Assembly: GCA_934157205.1 (NCBI GenBank)
Contig: CAKPHJ010000001.1
Span: forward strand, 1-64,000
DNA length: 64,000 nucleotides
Direction of reading: 5' to 3'
DNA from: an uncultured Clostridia bacterium
Lineage (GTDB): Bacteria > Bacillota > Clostridia > TANB77 > CAG-508
Shown here: positions 40,270 to 48,986 of the stretch, one piece after another
Layout: the number at the start of each line of letters is the position of its first letter
Position numbering within the stretch: the first letter of the stretch is position 1
Notes under the pieces: model-generated
What the model was told of the DNA's origin: nothing
Database searches by the model: none
The model's input: the letters and a program-made list of their open reading frames with translations, nothing else
Position numbers and translations under genes: made by a program

Positions 40270-40453
40270 ATGACATTTCGAGAACTAGAGAAATTGTTAA
40301 ACTCCAATGGTTGGTATCATCATCACACAAACGGTTCTCATTACATATACAGGAACTCAGAGATGAAACGGAAGTATTTCAGTACCTAATCATAAAGGAG
40401 ATATACCTAAAGGAACTCTTAACAATATCTTAAAACAAGCAGGGTTGAAATAG
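40270..40453 (+). CDS. hicA: HicA toxin, interrupted by a +1 shift at CGG
   Basis: From ATG 40270 (TTAGGAGGAAATAATC upstream) the zero frame reads 33 codons to AAA, then CGG at 40369 and a stop at 40384. Skipping the C gives a normal 60-residue HicA: FRELEKLLNSNGWY, catalytic His in NGSHYIY, then GSISVPNHKGDIPKGTLNN and ILKQAGLK. HicA is an mRNA-cleaving toxin of the dsRBD-like fold, held by HicB. The straight frame would lose the C-terminal third. The ORF that opens at 40251 is a different frame joined only to the C-terminal half. Confidence 0.85.
40369..40372 (+). other. CGG +1 frameshift site in hicA
   Basis: AAA-CGG-AAG in the zero frame; GGA (40370-40372) restores the HicA C-terminus. 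Confidence 0.75.
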
Positions 40454-40484
40454 ACCCTTGCTTGTAATTAGATGGAGGTAGATT

Positions 40485-40919
40485 ATGAAAGTTATTTATC
40501 CAGTATTATTTTATGAGGAGAAAGAAAATGGATATTCAGTGTTTATACCTGATTTAGATAATGCAAGTACATGTGGAGATACATTGCAAGAGGCAATGGA
40601 AATGGCAGAAGAACTGATTGCAAGTGTAGTATTAGATGATATGGAAGAAGAAGATAGAATTCCAAAGGCAAGTAATATTGAAGAAGTATCATTTGATAAA
40701 TTAGAAAATAGTTTAGATATAGAGAATTGGGATTATGTTTCTAAATTTAAAACATATATAGCAGTAGATATAAGTTTATATGCAGATAAATGGGGGAAAG
40801 AATTAGTTAAAAAGACTGTTAATATTCCAAAGTGGGTAAATACCAAAGCAGAAGAACTAAAAATAAATTTCTCAAAAACATTAGAAGAGGCTTTATTAAA
40901 GAAAATATATGATAAATAA
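40485..40919 (+). CDS. hicB: HicB antitoxin
   Basis: 144 residues. N-terminal HicB/UPF0150 RNase-H-like fold (YPVLFYEEKENGYSVFIPDLDNASTCGDTLQEAMEMAEELI) and a C-terminal DNA-binding part (VNIPKWVNTKAEELKINFSKTLEEALLKK). Neutralises HicA and represses the operon. 31 bases after hicA, with its own AGATGGAGGTAG ribosome site. Confidence 0.93.
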   Translation: MKVIYPVLFYEEKENGYSVFIPDLDNASTCGDTLQEAMEMAEELIASVVLDDMEEEDRIPKASNIEEVSFDKLENSLDIENWDYVSKFKTYIAVDISLYADKWGKELVKKTVNIPKWVNTKAEELKINFSKTLEEALLKKIYDK

Positions 40920-41017
40920 TAACAGTATAAGTATATTTATATATTAAATGGAAAAATAAATGAAAATTTTAAAAATTTCTATATCTTTTTTACTATATGA
41001 AGGAGATAAAAATTTAT

Positions 41018-42826
41018 ATGAAAAAAAAGATTTACCTATTAATTGTAATATTATTAATAAATTTATTTATATATAATAAATCATATGCAAATGATAAAAA
41101 CACACAATATACTATAGATAAATATGATATTGATATGAAAGTTAACGAGAATAATACATATGATATAACTGAAAAAATAACAGTAAATTATGCAAAAAAT
41201 GCTGAAAATCAAATAATTATAAAAATACCTTTAAAAACAACAAAAACGACTATATTTGATTTTAATAAAAGTAATGTATCTAATATAGAGGTTAATGATT
41301 CATATAGTGCAATAACAAATTATAATTATAAAATATTAAAAATAGGAAATAAAAAAGAAAAAGAAAATAATAAAAAAACATATGAAATTAAATATACATA
41401 TGATGGAAAAAAAGATACATCAAAAACAGAAGATAATCTTTTTTATTATTTAATTTATAATGAAAATGAGACAAAAATAAATAATGTAGAATTTACAATA
41501 ACAATGCCAAAAAAAATTAATAAATCAGATATTAAAATTTCAAATTTATATTCAAAAAATATTGAATATAAAATTACAGACAATGTTATTAAAGGGAGCA
41601 TTAAAAATGGTATAAAAGATGATTTATATATTGATGCTACATTACCTGAAGGATATTTTGTAGGAACACATAGCGGTATTGATTTGGAAATAATAGCTTC
41701 TATATTTTTGCTTATTTTTGGATTCAAATTATATCAAAATATTAAAAGAAATAATATACAAAATAACAATGTAATAGAAATGGATTATTATTATCCACCT
41801 CATAATTTAAATACTACAACATTAGGATATATTTATAAAGGTTATTCAGAGGAAAAAGATGTTACATCATTATTACTTTATTTGGCAAATAAAGGATATT
41901 TAAAAATTGAATCTTTAAAAAAAAGAGAAATAATATTAAAACATAAAAATTTTAAAATTATAAAATTAAAAGAATATGATGGAGACAATCAAGAAGAAAA
42001 GAAATTTTTAGATGATTTATTTTTATTAAAAGATGAAATAACATCAAAAGATCTAGTAGACAGCTTTTATTATACAATATTTAAAATAAGCAAAAGTATA
42101 AATAAAAAAGAAAATAATGATAAATATACAGATGAAAGTCTTACAAGAGTTAGGTTAAATTTACTGGTAATGATTGTTTTTCAAATTCTTATTATGGGAG
42201 GAGTAGGCTTTTTTTCAAGTATTAGCAATGTAATTGATATACTTATATTTGTACCATTTTCATTGGGAGCTGTTTTTTATCCATTATTATTGCTATATAA
42301 AATGCAAAATAAATCTATACTAATAATTGCTATAGCAACGAGCATACTTACTGGATTTTTAGCTATGGAAGGAAGTGGAATAAATATATATGGTGGAATA
42401 TTATATTTAGCAAAGTTTATTTTAGAAAGTATATCACTTATTATATTGATAATATTATACGGAACTATAAAAACTAAAAATACATATGGTTTAGAATTAT
42501 TGCATGAAATTGAAAGTTTTAAAAAATGTTTAAAAAATATGAATAAATCAAAAATGGAAGAATTATTATATAATGATTCAGAATATTTTTATGAAATTTT
42601 ACCTTACACATATGTATTAGGCATTTCAAAAATATGGATTAAAAAATTTGAAGAAATAGAATTAAAACCGCCTAAATGGTATGAAGGTTTTACATCTAGT
42701 GAATGCTCATTTGCTACAGTTATTAATTCAATGTATTTGATGATAGTGTATTATATGACAAATTATAATACACATAGAATTCACAGAAAAATAAAGAAAT
42801 TTTTAAAAAAGTCTGTTAATCGTTGA
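41018..42826 (+). CDS. DUF2207 membrane protein
   Basis: 602 residues: signal peptide (KKKIYLLIVILLINLFIYNKSYAND), extracellular DUF2207 domain (YTIDKYDIDMKVNENNTYDITEKITVNY...LPEGYFVG, to about 220), membrane helix (about 228-245), a cytoplasmic part with YYPPHNLNTTTLGYIYKG and a second membrane bundle (about 385-490), and a cysteine- and aromatic-rich tail. The family is widespread and uncharacterised. The ATG at 40997 is part of the AAGGAG site; 41018 is the better start. Confidence 0.9.
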   Translation: MKKKIYLLIVILLINLFIYNKSYANDKNTQYTIDKYDIDMKVNENNTYDITEKITVNYAKNAENQIIIKIPLKTTKTTIFDFNKSNVSNIEVNDSYSAITNYNYKILKIGNKKEKENNKKTYEIKYTYDGKKDTSKTEDNLFYYLIYNENETKINNVEFTITMPKKINKSDIKISNLYSKNIEYKITDNVIKGSIKNGIKDDLYIDATLPEGYFVGTHSGIDLEIIASIFLLIFGFKLYQNIKRNNIQNNNVIEMDYYYPPHNLNTTTLGYIYKGYSEEKDVTSLLLYLANKGYLKIESLKKREIILKHKNFKIIKLKEYDGDNQEEKKFLDDLFLLKDEITSKDLVDSFYYTIFKISKSINKKENNDKYTDESLTRVRLNLLVMIVFQILIMGGVGFFSSISNVIDILIFVPFSLGAVFYPLLLLYKMQNKSILIIAIATSILTGFLAMEGSGINIYGGILYLAKFILESISLIILIILYGTIKTKNTYGLELLHEIESFKKCLKNMNKSKMEELLYNDSEYFYEILPYTYVLGISKIWIKKFEEIELKPPKWYEGFTSSECSFATVINSMYLMIVYYMTNYNTHRIHRKIKKFLKKSVNR

Positions 42827-42949
42827 AATAAAAGCAATAAACATTTTGAAATAACTTGAATTATGTTTCAAATAACATATATTATGAGAATGATAGTTTT
42901 GTTTGGAAATATAGCATAAAAATTATATGAAAATAAGAAATCAAAATTA

Positions 42950-42982
42950 AAACTATTCCTAAAAACAGGAATAGTTTTTTTG
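42950..42982 (+). terminator. Terminator upstream of the polymerase gene
   Basis: AAACTATTCCT/AGGAATAGTTT, 11-base stem (42950-42960 with 42967-42977) and T-run. Confidence 0.85.
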
Positions 42983-42991
42983 ATAAAATTG

Positions 42992-43030
42992 CAAACAAAC
43001 GTTTACAAAAATATAAAAAAATGATATAAT
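42992..43030 (+). promoter_or_regulatory. LexA-like box and promoter of the Y-family polymerase
   Basis: Promoter TTTACA (43002-43007), 17 bases, TATAAT (43025-43030). CAAACAAACGTTTA (42992-43005) overlaps the -35 box and fits the Gram-positive LexA pattern GAAC-N4-GTTC with A/T end changes, as expected for an SOS gene. Confidence 0.65.
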
Positions 43031-43064
43031 TCTTATATAAAATATTTATGTAAGGAGATATCGT

Positions 43065-44564
43065 ATGCAAGATAATCAACATATTTATATATCAATAGAT
43101 TTGAAAAGTTTTTATGCATCTGTAGAATGCAAAGAACGAGGATTGAATCCAATAACTACAAATTTGGTAGTAGCAGATAGTAGTAGAACAGAAAAAACAA
43201 TATGTCTAGCTGTTAGTCCTTCGTTAAAAAGTTACGGAATTCCTGGAAGAGCAAGACTGTTTGAGGTTATACAAAAAGTAAAAGAAATTAATATAGAAAG
43301 AAAAATAAAAGCACCAAATAAAACATTTACGGGTTCATCATTTGATGAAAATATATTAAAAAAAAATTCAGACCTGAAATTAAGTTATATTATTGCACCA
43401 CCAAGAATGTCATATTATATGAAATATAGCACAAATATTTATAAAATCTATTTAAAATGGTTTTCGCCAGAGGATATATACGTATATTCAATAGATGAGG
43501 TATTTATAGAAATTACAAAATATTTAAAAATATACAATATGAAAGCACAAGAATTAATAACAAAAGTGATAAAAGATATTTACGAAAGCACAGGAATTAC
43601 AGCAACAGGTGGAATTGGCACAAATTTATATCTGTGTAAAATAGCAATGGATATAGTTGCTAAACATGTTAATCCAAATGAACAAGGCGTAAGAATAGCT
43701 GGATTAGACGAAAAAAGATATAGACAATTATTATGGGATCATAAACCAATTACGGATTTTTGGAGAGTTGGTAAAGGTTATGCTAAAATGCTGGAAAAAC
43801 ATAGAATTTTTACAATGGGAGATGTTGCAAAAACATCAATAGAAAATGAAGAAATTTTGTATAAGTTATTAGGTGTAAATGCAGAATTATTAATAGATCA
43901 TGCATGGGGCTGGGAACCAGTAACATTAGAAGACATAAAAAAATATAAGCCAGTAAATAAAAGTATATGTTCTGGGCAAGTATTACATTGTCCTTACAAT
44001 TACGAACAAACAAAAATAATTGTAAAAGAAATGGCAGAATTGCTCACATTGGAATTAGTAGAAAAGCAATTATTAACAAAACAAATAGTTTTAACAATAG
44101 GATATGATATTGAAAATTTAAAAAATAATCAGATGAGAAAAGCATATAAAGGGGAAGTAGTGGAAGATCGTTATGGTAGAAAAATACCTAAGCATGCACA
44201 TGGAACAATAAATTTAGACCATATAACATCATCAACAAAAATAATAATGCAGGCTGTAATAAAATTGTATGAAAAAATAATAAATAAAAATTTATTAATA
44301 AGAAGAATAAATATAACAGCAAATAATATTGTTAGTGAAGAGGAAAGAAAACAAGAAAAAAACTTTGAACAATTAAATTTATTCACAAATTGTCAAGAAA
44401 ATGTGGAAAAAAGGAAGAATGAAATTGAAGAAAAAGAATTACAAAAAGCAATGATAAATATAAAAAGAAAATATGGAAAAAATGCGATTATAAAAGGAAT
44501 GAATTTACAAGAAGGTGCAACAACAATAGACAGAAATAAACAAGTAGGAGGTCATAAGGAATAA
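43065..44564 (+). CDS. Y-family DNA polymerase (UmuC/YqjW type)
   Basis: 499 residues. Catalytic motifs IDLKSFYASVE (about 9-19) and YSIDEVFIEI (about 143), HhH region (TGGIGTNLYLCKIAMD), little-finger domain, and a clamp-binding motif EQLNLF near residue 436. Such polymerases copy past DNA damage. It is paired with a YolD-like gene, the common Firmicute arrangement, and has a LexA-like box. Ribosome site TAAGGAGATATCGT. Confidence 0.95.
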   Translation: MQDNQHIYISIDLKSFYASVECKERGLNPITTNLVVADSSRTEKTICLAVSPSLKSYGIPGRARLFEVIQKVKEINIERKIKAPNKTFTGSSFDENILKKNSDLKLSYIIAPPRMSYYMKYSTNIYKIYLKWFSPEDIYVYSIDEVFIEITKYLKIYNMKAQELITKVIKDIYESTGITATGGIGTNLYLCKIAMDIVAKHVNPNEQGVRIAGLDEKRYRQLLWDHKPITDFWRVGKGYAKMLEKHRIFTMGDVAKTSIENEEILYKLLGVNAELLIDHAWGWEPVTLEDIKKYKPVNKSICSGQVLHCPYNYEQTKIIVKEMAELLTLELVEKQLLTKQIVLTIGYDIENLKNNQMRKAYKGEVVEDRYGRKIPKHAHGTINLDHITSSTKIIMQAVIKLYEKIINKNLLIRRINITANNIVSEEERKQEKNFEQLNLFTNCQENVEKRKNEIEEKELQKAMINIKRKYGKNAIIKGMNLQEGATTIDRNKQVGGHKE

Positions 44565-44984
44565 ATGAATAAAAAATATTTAGATATTATAAATTTACCT
44601 CATCATGTATCAAAAAAACATGAGAAAATGTCATTGGAGCTAAGAGCCGCACAGTTTGCACCATTTTCAGCTTTAACAGGATATAAAGAAATAATAAATG
44701 AAACTCAAAGATATACAGATACTAGAAAACAACTTAATGAAGAAGAAAAAAATATGTTAGATTATAAAATACAATTAATAAAAAAATATATAGATTTAAA
44801 AAAAGAATTAATATTAATTTTTATATATTTTATTCCAGATAATAAGAAAAATGGAGGAAAATATAAAGAAATAATAGGAAAAGTTACTAAAATAGATGAA
44901 TATAACCAATTAATTATTTTGGAAAATAAAATAGAAATTCCTATAAAAGAAATTGTAGAAATAAAAGGAGAAATTTTTGAATAA
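44565..44984 (+). CDS. YolD-like partner of the Y-family polymerase
   Basis: 139 residues. N-terminus DIINLPHHVSKKHEKMSLELRAAQFAPFSALTGYKE is the YolD-like signature; the C-terminus has a small beta domain (GKVTKIDEYNQLIILENKIEIPIKEI). Thought to assist the polymerase, as UmuD does elsewhere. ATG immediately follows the polymerase stop. Confidence 0.88.
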   Translation: MNKKYLDIINLPHHVSKKHEKMSLELRAAQFAPFSALTGYKEIINETQRYTDTRKQLNEEEKNMLDYKIQLIKKYIDLKKELILIFIYFIPDNKKNGGKYKEIIGKVTKIDEYNQLIILENKIEIPIKEIVEIKGEIFE

Positions 44985-45037
44985 AAAATTATTAGATAAA
45001 ATATTAAATTTACAACTAAAAACTTTATGGAAACCTA

Positions 45038-45158
45038 TTAACAAATACTGTAAAAAATGTATAATTATAACATAGGGTCCAAAATGGACTCAGAAGAAAG
45101 CTGCAAACAATGAGAGAATATTATAATAATTCTCTCGACGGACTAAGGAGAACACAAC
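45038..45158 (+). promoter_or_regulatory. Promoter and structured leader of the 45159 gene
   Basis: TTAACA (45038-45043), 16 bases, TATAAT (45060-45065). The leader of about 85 bases has two hairpins (GTCC-AAAAT-GGAC and GAGAGAAT...ATTCTCTC at 45112-45136) before CTAAGGAGAACACAAC. The second hairpin could control access to the ribosome site. Confidence 0.6.
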
Positions 45159-45524
45159 ATGAATGAGACAGAGAAGAAAATCCCGGAAGTACTTGAAATG
45201 CTTGGAGTAAACAAAAATGTTACGGGTTATCCTGCTACAATCAGGGCCTTAAGGCAAATGCTTACGAGGTACGAAGAGGGAGAAAGATTACCGTACGGCG
45301 GTAATATAGAGAAACTTTTGAATGAAGTGAGAAAGGAAGAACAGATTAAGAGTCAACCATACAGCATATACCTAGCTATATGGCGTATGATTGAGGATCT
45401 AAATCACAGTGTACTGATGAAGTATACTAAAAAGGTTATGCTTGTAAAAGAAAGCTATATCACTCCTTACGATTTCTTGTATCTAGTTATGAAACTAGTA
45501 AAAAGTTGGGAGTATGTGTATTAA
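45159..45524 (+). CDS. Unknown 121-residue protein with unusual composition
   Basis: Not recognised with confidence. Part of it (LEMLGVNKNVTGYPATIRALRQML) weakly recalls the Spo0A DNA-binding domain, as in short spo0A-like regulators. Codon use is unlike the neighbours: about 40 percent G+C, with codons such as CCG, CTT, AGG and GGC. Strong promoter, structured leader and a perfect-palindrome terminator show it is a discrete expressed gene, probably of foreign origin. Confidence 0.75.
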   Translation: MNETEKKIPEVLEMLGVNKNVTGYPATIRALRQMLTRYEEGERLPYGGNIEKLLNEVRKEEQIKSQPYSIYLAIWRMIEDLNHSVLMKYTKKVMLVKESYITPYDFLYLVMKLVKSWEYVY

Positions 45525-45531
45525 CAGTTAC

Positions 45532-45571
45532 AAAAACGAAAGTAGAATTCTACTTTCGTTTTTGCTTTTTA
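45532..45571. terminator. Palindromic terminator
   Basis: 16-base arms AAAAACGAAAGTAGAA/TTCTACTTTCGTTTTT (45532-45547 with 45548-45563) without loop bases; T-run on both strands. Confidence 0.88.
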
Positions 45572-45653
45572 AGCAATAATATAATTATTGCAGACAAACT
45601 AACAATATGATAAAATATTATTACAGTAATAAAAATTTATAAAAGGAAGTATT

Positions 45654-47159
45654 ATGAAGGGAAAAGTAGCAAAAATAATAAACAAATATGATAATTTATT
45701 TGTAATAATTGTAATAATATTATCAATAACAGGAATTGTGCTAGATATAAAATTAGCAAACTCTGACGAAATATGGAATTTCCAAAATGTTTATAAAATG
45801 TATAATGGATTTGTAATATATAAAGAATCTAATGTAATTGTAACACCATTATTTTTTTATATAGGAGAAATATTATTTAAATTACTAGGTGCAAATTTTT
45901 TAATTTTTAGAATATATAATATAATAATCGTAACAGGCATATATTTTTTAGAATATAAAATTTTAAAAGAATTAAAAATAAGAAAAAAAATATCTTTAAT
46001 ATTGGTATTATTTTTAATTTTATTTAAGTGGTATGGATTACCTTCAATACAAGCTAATTATAATTCTTTAGCATTTTTATTTTATTTACTAGGAGTATTT
46101 TGCTATATAAAAAAATATAAATATAATAATATTATTCAAGGCATTATTTTATTTTTAATATTTATGTCTAAACAAAATATTGGTGCATTTTATGCAATTA
46201 GTTTATTTATGATAGAAATTTTTAGTGAAAAAAATAATAAAAATAAAATAATTGATATATTAAAAACATATTTAATTTTTATTTTTTTATTATTAATTTT
46301 TATTGCTATATATTATCAAAAAAATATATTAAATGATTTTATGAATTTTGCTGTGCAAGGAATAGCGGAATTTTCAAATCGTAATAAAGGAATAGAAATT
46401 CAATCTGCAATTTTATTAGTATTTTTTAATATTATAAATTTATATTTAACATGGTTTTATATAAAGCATAAAATTATTGATAAAAATGAAAAAGAAAAAA
46501 TTATTATATTAAATATTTTTGCATTATGTTCAAATTTAATAGTTTATCCAATATTTAATACTGCACATTTTATGTATGCAATAAATATGGTATTAATATT
46601 ATTTATTGGGTTAATAAAAATATTAATTGATAAAAATAAATTTACATTAAATAAAAAAGTAATAAATATAATTTTTTATATTTTAATAATTGCTTGTATG
46701 GTAATATCAAGTGTTTATTATATAGATTCATATATAAAAATACATAATGAAAATTATTATTTTAGTAAAAAAGATCCATTTTATGGTGTAGATATGAAAG
46801 AAGATCTTTATAAAAATATAGAAAATGTAACTAATTATATAAAAAACAATGATAAACATGTTATAGTATTATCAAGCAAAGCAGCATTTTATATGATTCC
46901 ATTAAAAAGTAGTAATGTTGAATTTGATTTACCATTTAGAGGTAATTTAGGAAAAAATGGGGAAGGAGGATTATTACAAAAAATAATTAATTTAAAAGAT
47001 ACATATATATTATTAGACAGAAATGAAAAGGACGTGATATATCAAGAATCGGAAATAGTTAGAGATTATATAAAGAATAATTTTGAAAAAGATGGAGAAA
47101 TAGAAGAATTTGATATTTATATAAATATTGACAAAACCTTGCAAAAAATACAAAAATAG
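45654..47159 (+). CDS. Polytopic membrane protein, GT-C glycosyltransferase-like
   Basis: 501 residues with about ten membrane helices. The first outer loop holds SDEIWNF, the acidic motif of GT-C enzymes of the ArnT/PMT family, and the C-terminal about 110 residues are soluble. It would move sugars from polyprenyl carriers on the outer face. The substrate cannot be told. Monocistronic, with AAAAGGAAGTATT before the start; it precedes T4SS set B. Confidence 0.65.
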   Translation: MKGKVAKIINKYDNLFVIIVIILSITGIVLDIKLANSDEIWNFQNVYKMYNGFVIYKESNVIVTPLFFYIGEILFKLLGANFLIFRIYNIIIVTGIYFLEYKILKELKIRKKISLILVLFLILFKWYGLPSIQANYNSLAFLFYLLGVFCYIKKYKYNNIIQGIILFLIFMSKQNIGAFYAISLFMIEIFSEKNNKNKIIDILKTYLIFIFLLLIFIAIYYQKNILNDFMNFAVQGIAEFSNRNKGIEIQSAILLVFFNIINLYLTWFYIKHKIIDKNEKEKIIILNIFALCSNLIVYPIFNTAHFMYAINMVLILFIGLIKILIDKNKFTLNKKVINIIFYILIIACMVISSVYYIDSYIKIHNENYYFSKKDPFYGVDMKEDLYKNIENVTNYIKNNDKHVIVLSSKAAFYMIPLKSSNVEFDLPFRGNLGKNGEGGLLQKIINLKDTYILLDRNEKDVIYQESEIVRDYIKNNFEKDGEIEEFDIYINIDKTLQKIQK

Positions 47160-47247
47160 TTTATAATGAGATTAGTAGAGTTTAATATAAGAAAATTACA
47201 ATATTTTCAACAAAGAATTATCTAGAAAATAGAAAGAGGTGAATGAT

Positions 47248-47604
47248 ATGAAAAAAAGTTTAAAAGTAATTATGGCAATAACTTTATTAGCTATCATGGG
47301 GGTTATGATATTTGGAAACTATTATGGTTCATATGCACAAATAGATCCTTCAACTTTAACTGGAACAGATACATCTGCTACATCTGACATAACAAAAATA
47401 GGTAACAAATTAATAGGTGTTTTACAAGCAGTAGGTGTTGTAACTTCTGTTGCTATTTTAATAGTTTTAGGTATAAAATATATGATGGGTAGTGCAGAAG
47501 AAAAAGCTGAATACAAGAAAACATTCATACCATATATTATTGGTGCAGCTTTAATCTTTTCAGCTTCAATGATTGCAGGAGCTGTTATTAAATTTATGCA
47601 ATAA
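47248..47604 (+). CDS. VirB2/TrbC pilin-like protein 1 (T4SS set B)
   Basis: 118 residues: signal-peptide-like N-terminus, a short Thr/Ser-rich outer part, two membrane helices (LQAVGVVTSVAILIVLGIKYMMG and YIIGAALIFSASMIAGAVI) around EEKAEYKK. This is the TrbC/VirB2 layout. AGAGGTGA supports ATG 47248. Followed by its own terminator, which could give it the high yield expected for a pilin. Confidence 0.8.
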   Translation: MKKSLKVIMAITLLAIMGVMIFGNYYGSYAQIDPSTLTGTDTSATSDITKIGNKLIGVLQAVGVVTSVAILIVLGIKYMMGSAEEKAEYKKTFIPYIIGAALIFSASMIAGAVIKFMQ

Positions 47605-47627
47605 TTAAAATAAGAATACATAATAAG

Positions 47628-47656
47628 ACTGTCTAATTCAAATTTAGGCAGTTTTT
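47628..47656 (+). terminator. Terminator after pilin 1
   Basis: ACTGTCTAAA/TTTAGGCAGT stem (one G-U pair) and T-run. Confidence 0.8.
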
Positions 47657-47683
47657 TATATAATAAAAAAGTAGAATATTATA

Positions 47684-47760
47684 TAAAAGTTACATTGCTA
47701 GCACTTTGAGATTTTATCATTTTAGTTGAAAACTCAAATCGGGCAAGAACAAATCAAAGA
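47684..47760 (+). repeat. Dispersed repeat R3, copy 1
   Basis: About 75 bases matching the reverse strand of 7921-8000 (around 80 percent by eye). Occupies most of the gap between pilin 1 and the next gene. Confidence 0.7.
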
Positions 47761-47842
47761 AAAATTTTTAAATTTTATTATTTATTTTATACAAGGAAAA
47801 TTATACTAAAAATCTTTTTACTAATGTTAGGAGGTGTTGTGT

Positions 47843-48766
47843 ATGAAGAAAATAATAAGTTTATTTATAACAATATTATTTTTAAGCGTATCTATAGTAT
47901 ATGGAAAATCTTATGGGGAATCAGGATACTGGGAAGATCAGCTTAAAGAATGGACTCCGTATATAGAAAAAAATAATATGTATGTTATAGCAAACCAAAC
48001 AGGAAATGTAGTTGGAAATCAAGATCCAGCAATATATGCAAATTTACTTAGTCAAACTCCTAAAGATTTAAATAAAACTCCTAGTGATAGAAGTGCATAT
48101 TTGCAATTATTTGATATAATGCTAGAATCAATGGCAACTTCAGGAATTGATTCAGATAGTATGAAAGCTCAATCAGATCAGTTTTTAGATAAATATAAAG
48201 AAATATGTGCAGATGCAACAATAAAAAGCAAAGAAAAAACTCAATTACAAACAATTTCAAAATCATTTGAATTGGTAAAGAATGGAACAGAAGCAAAAAA
48301 AATATTTGAAAATATGAATAATGGACAAGAATATACAGAAGAACAGGTACAAGGGGCAGCAGAAGCTACACAGGACTTAAACAATGATTATGATAATAAA
48401 GTAAAAGAAAAGAAATTAGCAAAAAGAGGTTTAGGATATGTAGAAAGCAACAGTGATGTTAATGAACAAACAATAGATACTACAATGACAGAAGCAGACC
48501 AGTTTATAGATTTAGCAAAAGATAATAAAATAGACCAAAGTAAATTAGCCAAAATAGTAAAAAGTTTATATAATGCATTACTAGCTGTAGCAATAGTGGC
48601 AGCCGTAATTATTGGAACATATATGGCAGTAAAACTAATAACATCAAGTGTAGAGGGACAAGCAAAAATAAAAGAAATGTTTATTCCATATATAATTGGT
48701 TGTGTTGGAGCATTTGGAGCATTTGGAATATGGGCATTAGTAATGAAAATATTTAATGCGATGTAA
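47843..48766 (+). CDS. VirB2-like protein with large outer domain, copy 1 (set B)
   Basis: 307 residues: signal peptide (to about residue 20), a helical N-terminal outer domain (about 25-190; DQFLDKYKEICADA and similar), and a C-terminal 112-residue module with two membrane helices of the VirB2/TrbC type. The last 336 bases are almost identical to those of the next gene. Start at ATG 47843 after TTAGGAGGTGTTGTGT. Role inferred as a large pilin-like or adhesin subunit. Confidence 0.78.
   Translation: MKKIISLFITILFLSVSIVYGKSYGESGYWEDQLKEWTPYIEKNNMYVIANQTGNVVGNQDPAIYANLLSQTPKDLNKTPSDRSAYLQLFDIMLESMATSGIDSDSMKAQSDQFLDKYKEICADATIKSKEKTQLQTISKSFELVKNGTEAKKIFENMNNGQEYTEEQVQGAAEATQDLNNDYDNKVKEKKLAKRGLGYVESNSDVNEQTIDTTMTEADQFIDLAKDNKIDQSKLAKIVKSLYNALLAVAIVAAVIIGTYMAVKLITSSVEGQAKIKEMFIPYIIGCVGAFGAFGIWALVMKIFNAM
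48431..48766 (+). repeat. 336-base module shared with 49719-50054
   Basis: Differs from the second copy at about ten positions (about 97 percent identical); encodes the common C-terminal transmembrane module. Confidence 0.93.
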
Positions 48767-48986
48767 TATTAAAAATAAAATATAAGTTTTAAGTAATAAA
48801 AACCATCATCTAGTGTTACAAATTACAGTTTATGAGAAAAGATATTAATTTTCTAGAATACATATAATTTAGCTGTGAATTGTAACCATCCAGTAATAAT
48901 CTTCTGATAATTGTTGAATTATGTAGAAAAATGATAAAAAATATGATATAATTATAAGAGTGAGAGAATTTAAAGAAGGTGGTTCT

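Noticed and set aside
40251..40433. 60-residue ORF overlapping hicA
   Set aside because: It is a different frame over the N-terminal half of hicA and has no similarity there; the ribosome site (AGGAGG) and HicA motifs support 40270 with a +1 shift.
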